From: Lachnoclostridium sp.
Lineage (GTDB): Bacteria; Bacillota; Clostridia; Lachnospirales; Lachnospiraceae
DNA length: 6,235 bases
Reading direction: 5' to 3'
Assembly (NCBI GenBank): GCA_003445895.1
Contig: DMCD01000058.1
Span: forward strand, 3,251 to 9,485
Both the position numbers and the translations under genes were made by a program. This document shows, piece by piece, positions 5,517-6,235 of the stretch. A model generated the notes under the pieces. That model worked only from the letters and a program-made list of their open reading frames with translations, was not told the origin of the DNA and did not search any database. Numbering within the stretch: the stretch's first letter is position 1; each line of letters begins with the position of its first letter.

Positions 5517-5625
5517 GGCTCTGACCAGACCTCGTATCCTGACAAATCGCCAGGTACTAAAAAGATGCACCCAGCTTGCTTCGCGCCCGCCCCACCACGG
5601 CGGGCTGTATCTTTTCGGACTGTCA
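5517..5625. repeat. 109-bp direct repeat, copy 1
   Basis: It matches 5726-5834 at 107 of 109 positions. It contains a hairpin GCCCGCC/GGCGGGC (5585-5591/5599-5605) with a CCACCAC loop, enclosed by AAAAGATGCA and TGTATCTTTT. Confidence 0.92.
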
Positions 5626-5725
5626 CAGGCTTCCAAGATGCATCCAGCTTGCCTCTCCTTCGCCTACCCGAATCTTTCAGGGCCGCCAGTGGCCGGAAAG
5701 ATGCGCCAACTCGCCTTCACTCAAC

Positions 5726-5834
5726 GGCTCTGGCCAGACCTCGTATCCTGACAAATCGCCAGGTACTAAAAAGATGCACCCAACTTGCTTCGCGCCCGCC
5801 CCACCACGGCGGGCTGTATCTTTTCGGACTGTCA
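5726..5834. repeat. 109-bp direct repeat, copy 2
   Basis: It differs from copy 1 only by A to G in CTG(A/G)CCAG and G to A in CCCA(G/A)CTTGC. The offset is 209 bp. Near identity suggests recent duplication or ongoing gene conversion. Confidence 0.92.
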
Positions 5835-5844
5835 ATAACCTGAA

Positions 5845-5980
5845 AGATACATCTGGCCAAGGGACCTGGCTTGTTGACGCATCCGCCCCGTCTTCAACAA
5901 CCAAGAAAGATTCATCTGGCCGAGGGACCTGGCTTGTTAACGCATCCGCCACGTCTTCAGCAACCAAGAAAGATTCATCT
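5845..5980. repeat. 63-bp tandem repeat, about 2.2 copies
   Basis: The unit starting AGAT(A/T)CATCTGGCC and ending CAACCAAGAA begins at 5845 and again at 5908. A third start at 5971 matches for about 10 bp and then diverges. The period is a multiple of three, which keeps frames open on both strands, but no coding evidence was found. Confidence 0.88.
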
Positions 5981-6029
5981 TGCCCAGTCAAGTGCCGCAT
6001 CAAGTGCCTCCGCCTAAACCGGATTCCGC

Positions 6030-6079
6030 AAAAACACCCGGGTACCGTCCGCTCTGAAGCGTCCGGTACCCGGGTGTTT
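6030..6079 (-). terminator. Long hairpin terminator downstream of rsmA
   Basis: AAACACCCGGGTACCG (6032-6047) pairs perfectly with 6064-6079 (16 bp). Inside it, CGCT/AGCG (6050-6053/6058-6061) closes a CTGA loop across a symmetric TC/TC internal loop. On the minus strand the stem runs into TTTTT (6034-6030), as expected for termination of rsmA, whose stop codon is 34 bp away. It could also act on plus-strand transcripts. Confidence 0.85.
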
Positions 6080-6113
6080 CTCATCAAAAATCAAAAATTA
6101 TACAGTTCTACTC

Positions 6114-6235
6114 TCAACCCATCTGCCCCACGGTATCCGCCAGCTTTGCAAATTCCTTAAGAGTCAGGGCTTCACCCCGGATAGTCGGAGAAAATCCTGC
6201 TGCCGCGATAGCCTCCTGGGCCTGCTGCTTGGTAA
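6114..6235 (-). CDS. rsmA: 16S rRNA dimethyladenosine transferase RsmA (KsgA), C-terminal end only
   Basis: Only the last 39 residues are in the window; the rest lies beyond the right edge. RsmA uses S-adenosylmethionine to dimethylate two adjacent adenosines in helix 45 of 16S rRNA during small-subunit maturation. The fragment contains AIAAAGFSPTIRGEALTLKE followed by FAKLADTV, matching the family's C-terminal signature (AGI-P--RGE-LSLEEFA-LA). In RsmA this helical end belongs to the small rRNA-binding domain. It ends at TGA 6116-6114 and is followed by a strong hairpin. The match is short but distinctive. It has no obvious functional link to the P-II or dehydrogenase genes; convergent transcription and the repeat array separate them. 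Confidence 0.85.
   Translation of the reverse strand, partial: TKQQAQEAIAAAGFSPTIRGEALTLKEFAKLADTVGQMG

Larger units (their letters stand above)
5490..5980. repeat. Intergenic array of phased AGAT-box repeats
   Basis: AGAT boxes, mostly AAAGAT followed by a degenerate GCACCCAGCTTGC or ACATCTGGCC block, start at 5563, 5636, 5699, 5772, 5845, 5908 and 5971. Spacings are 73, 63, 73, 73, 63 and 63 bp. Inverted ATCTTT boxes occur between them, so neighbouring units can pair into hairpins: AAAAGATGCA 5560-5569 with TGTATCTTTT 5606-5615 (one G-U pair); ATCTTTC 5672-5678 with GAAAGAT 5696-5702; TGTATCTTT 5815-5823 with AAAGATACA 5843-5851. Together with the flanks this accounts for most of the 688 bp between the P-II and rsmA genes. 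No coding gene is supported: open frames cross it on both strands, but they consist of the repeats and have no convincing start or family. The origin is unknown; a dispersed REP/BIME-like element is the leading guess. Confidence 0.8.

Noticed and set aside
5517..5980. CRISPR array
   Set aside because: Repeats are 63-109 bp, are not separated by unique spacers of constant length, and no cas gene is visible.
5576..6160. Open frames on both strands across the repeat array, 194 and 136 codons
   Set aside because: They are composed of the nucleotide repeats, overlap each other antisense, and lack ribosome binding sites and family similarity. They also run through the rsmA terminator hairpin.

Overview
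The window looks like chromosome from a fairly GC-rich Firmicute, most likely a gut-type clostridium (Lachnospiraceae or a relative). This rests on strong AGGAGG-type ribosome binding sites, GC-rich genes separated by AT-rich promoter regions, and the character of the RsmA and P-II sequences. The assignment is inference, because no marker gene is complete here.

From left to right: (1) 1-962, minus strand, the first 320 codons of a DctM-like (TRAP large permease type) membrane transporter that runs off the left edge. (2) 963-1240, a short noncoding stretch with four inverted repeats, a candidate transporter promoter with a palindrome at the predicted start of transcription, and a hairpin that covers the transporter's ribosome binding site. 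(3) 4685-1241, minus strand, a tight five-gene operon in which every junction overlaps. Transcription order is HcnA-like [2Fe-2S] protein, NAD(P)/FAD oxidoreductase, 4Fe-4S ferredoxin, BFD-like [2Fe-2S] protein, DAO-family flavoenzyme. (4) 4686-5050, a divergent regulatory region. (5) 5051-5425, plus strand, an unusual P-II signalling protein, followed by a strong terminator. (6) About 5490-5980, an intergenic repeat array. (7) 6032-6079, a long hairpin that probably terminates rsmA. (8) 6114-6235, minus strand, the C-terminal end of rsmA (ksgA).

The five operon genes together look like a dye-linked or NAD-linked amino-acid/amine dehydrogenase of the hydrogen cyanide synthase, opine oxidase and archaeal proline dehydrogenase (PDH1) type. 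In that scheme the DAO-family subunit oxidises a secondary amine or D-amino acid. Electrons then pass through the [2Fe-2S] and [4Fe-4S] carriers to the FAD/NAD subunit. The substrate cannot be read from the sequence. The adjacent transporter could import the substrate, and the divergent P-II protein could tie the system to nitrogen status; both links are inferred from position only. The most unusual items are the P-II protein, which has an enlarged T-loop without the usual uridylylation tyrosine, and the intergenic array whose AGAT boxes are spaced 63 or 73 bp apart.
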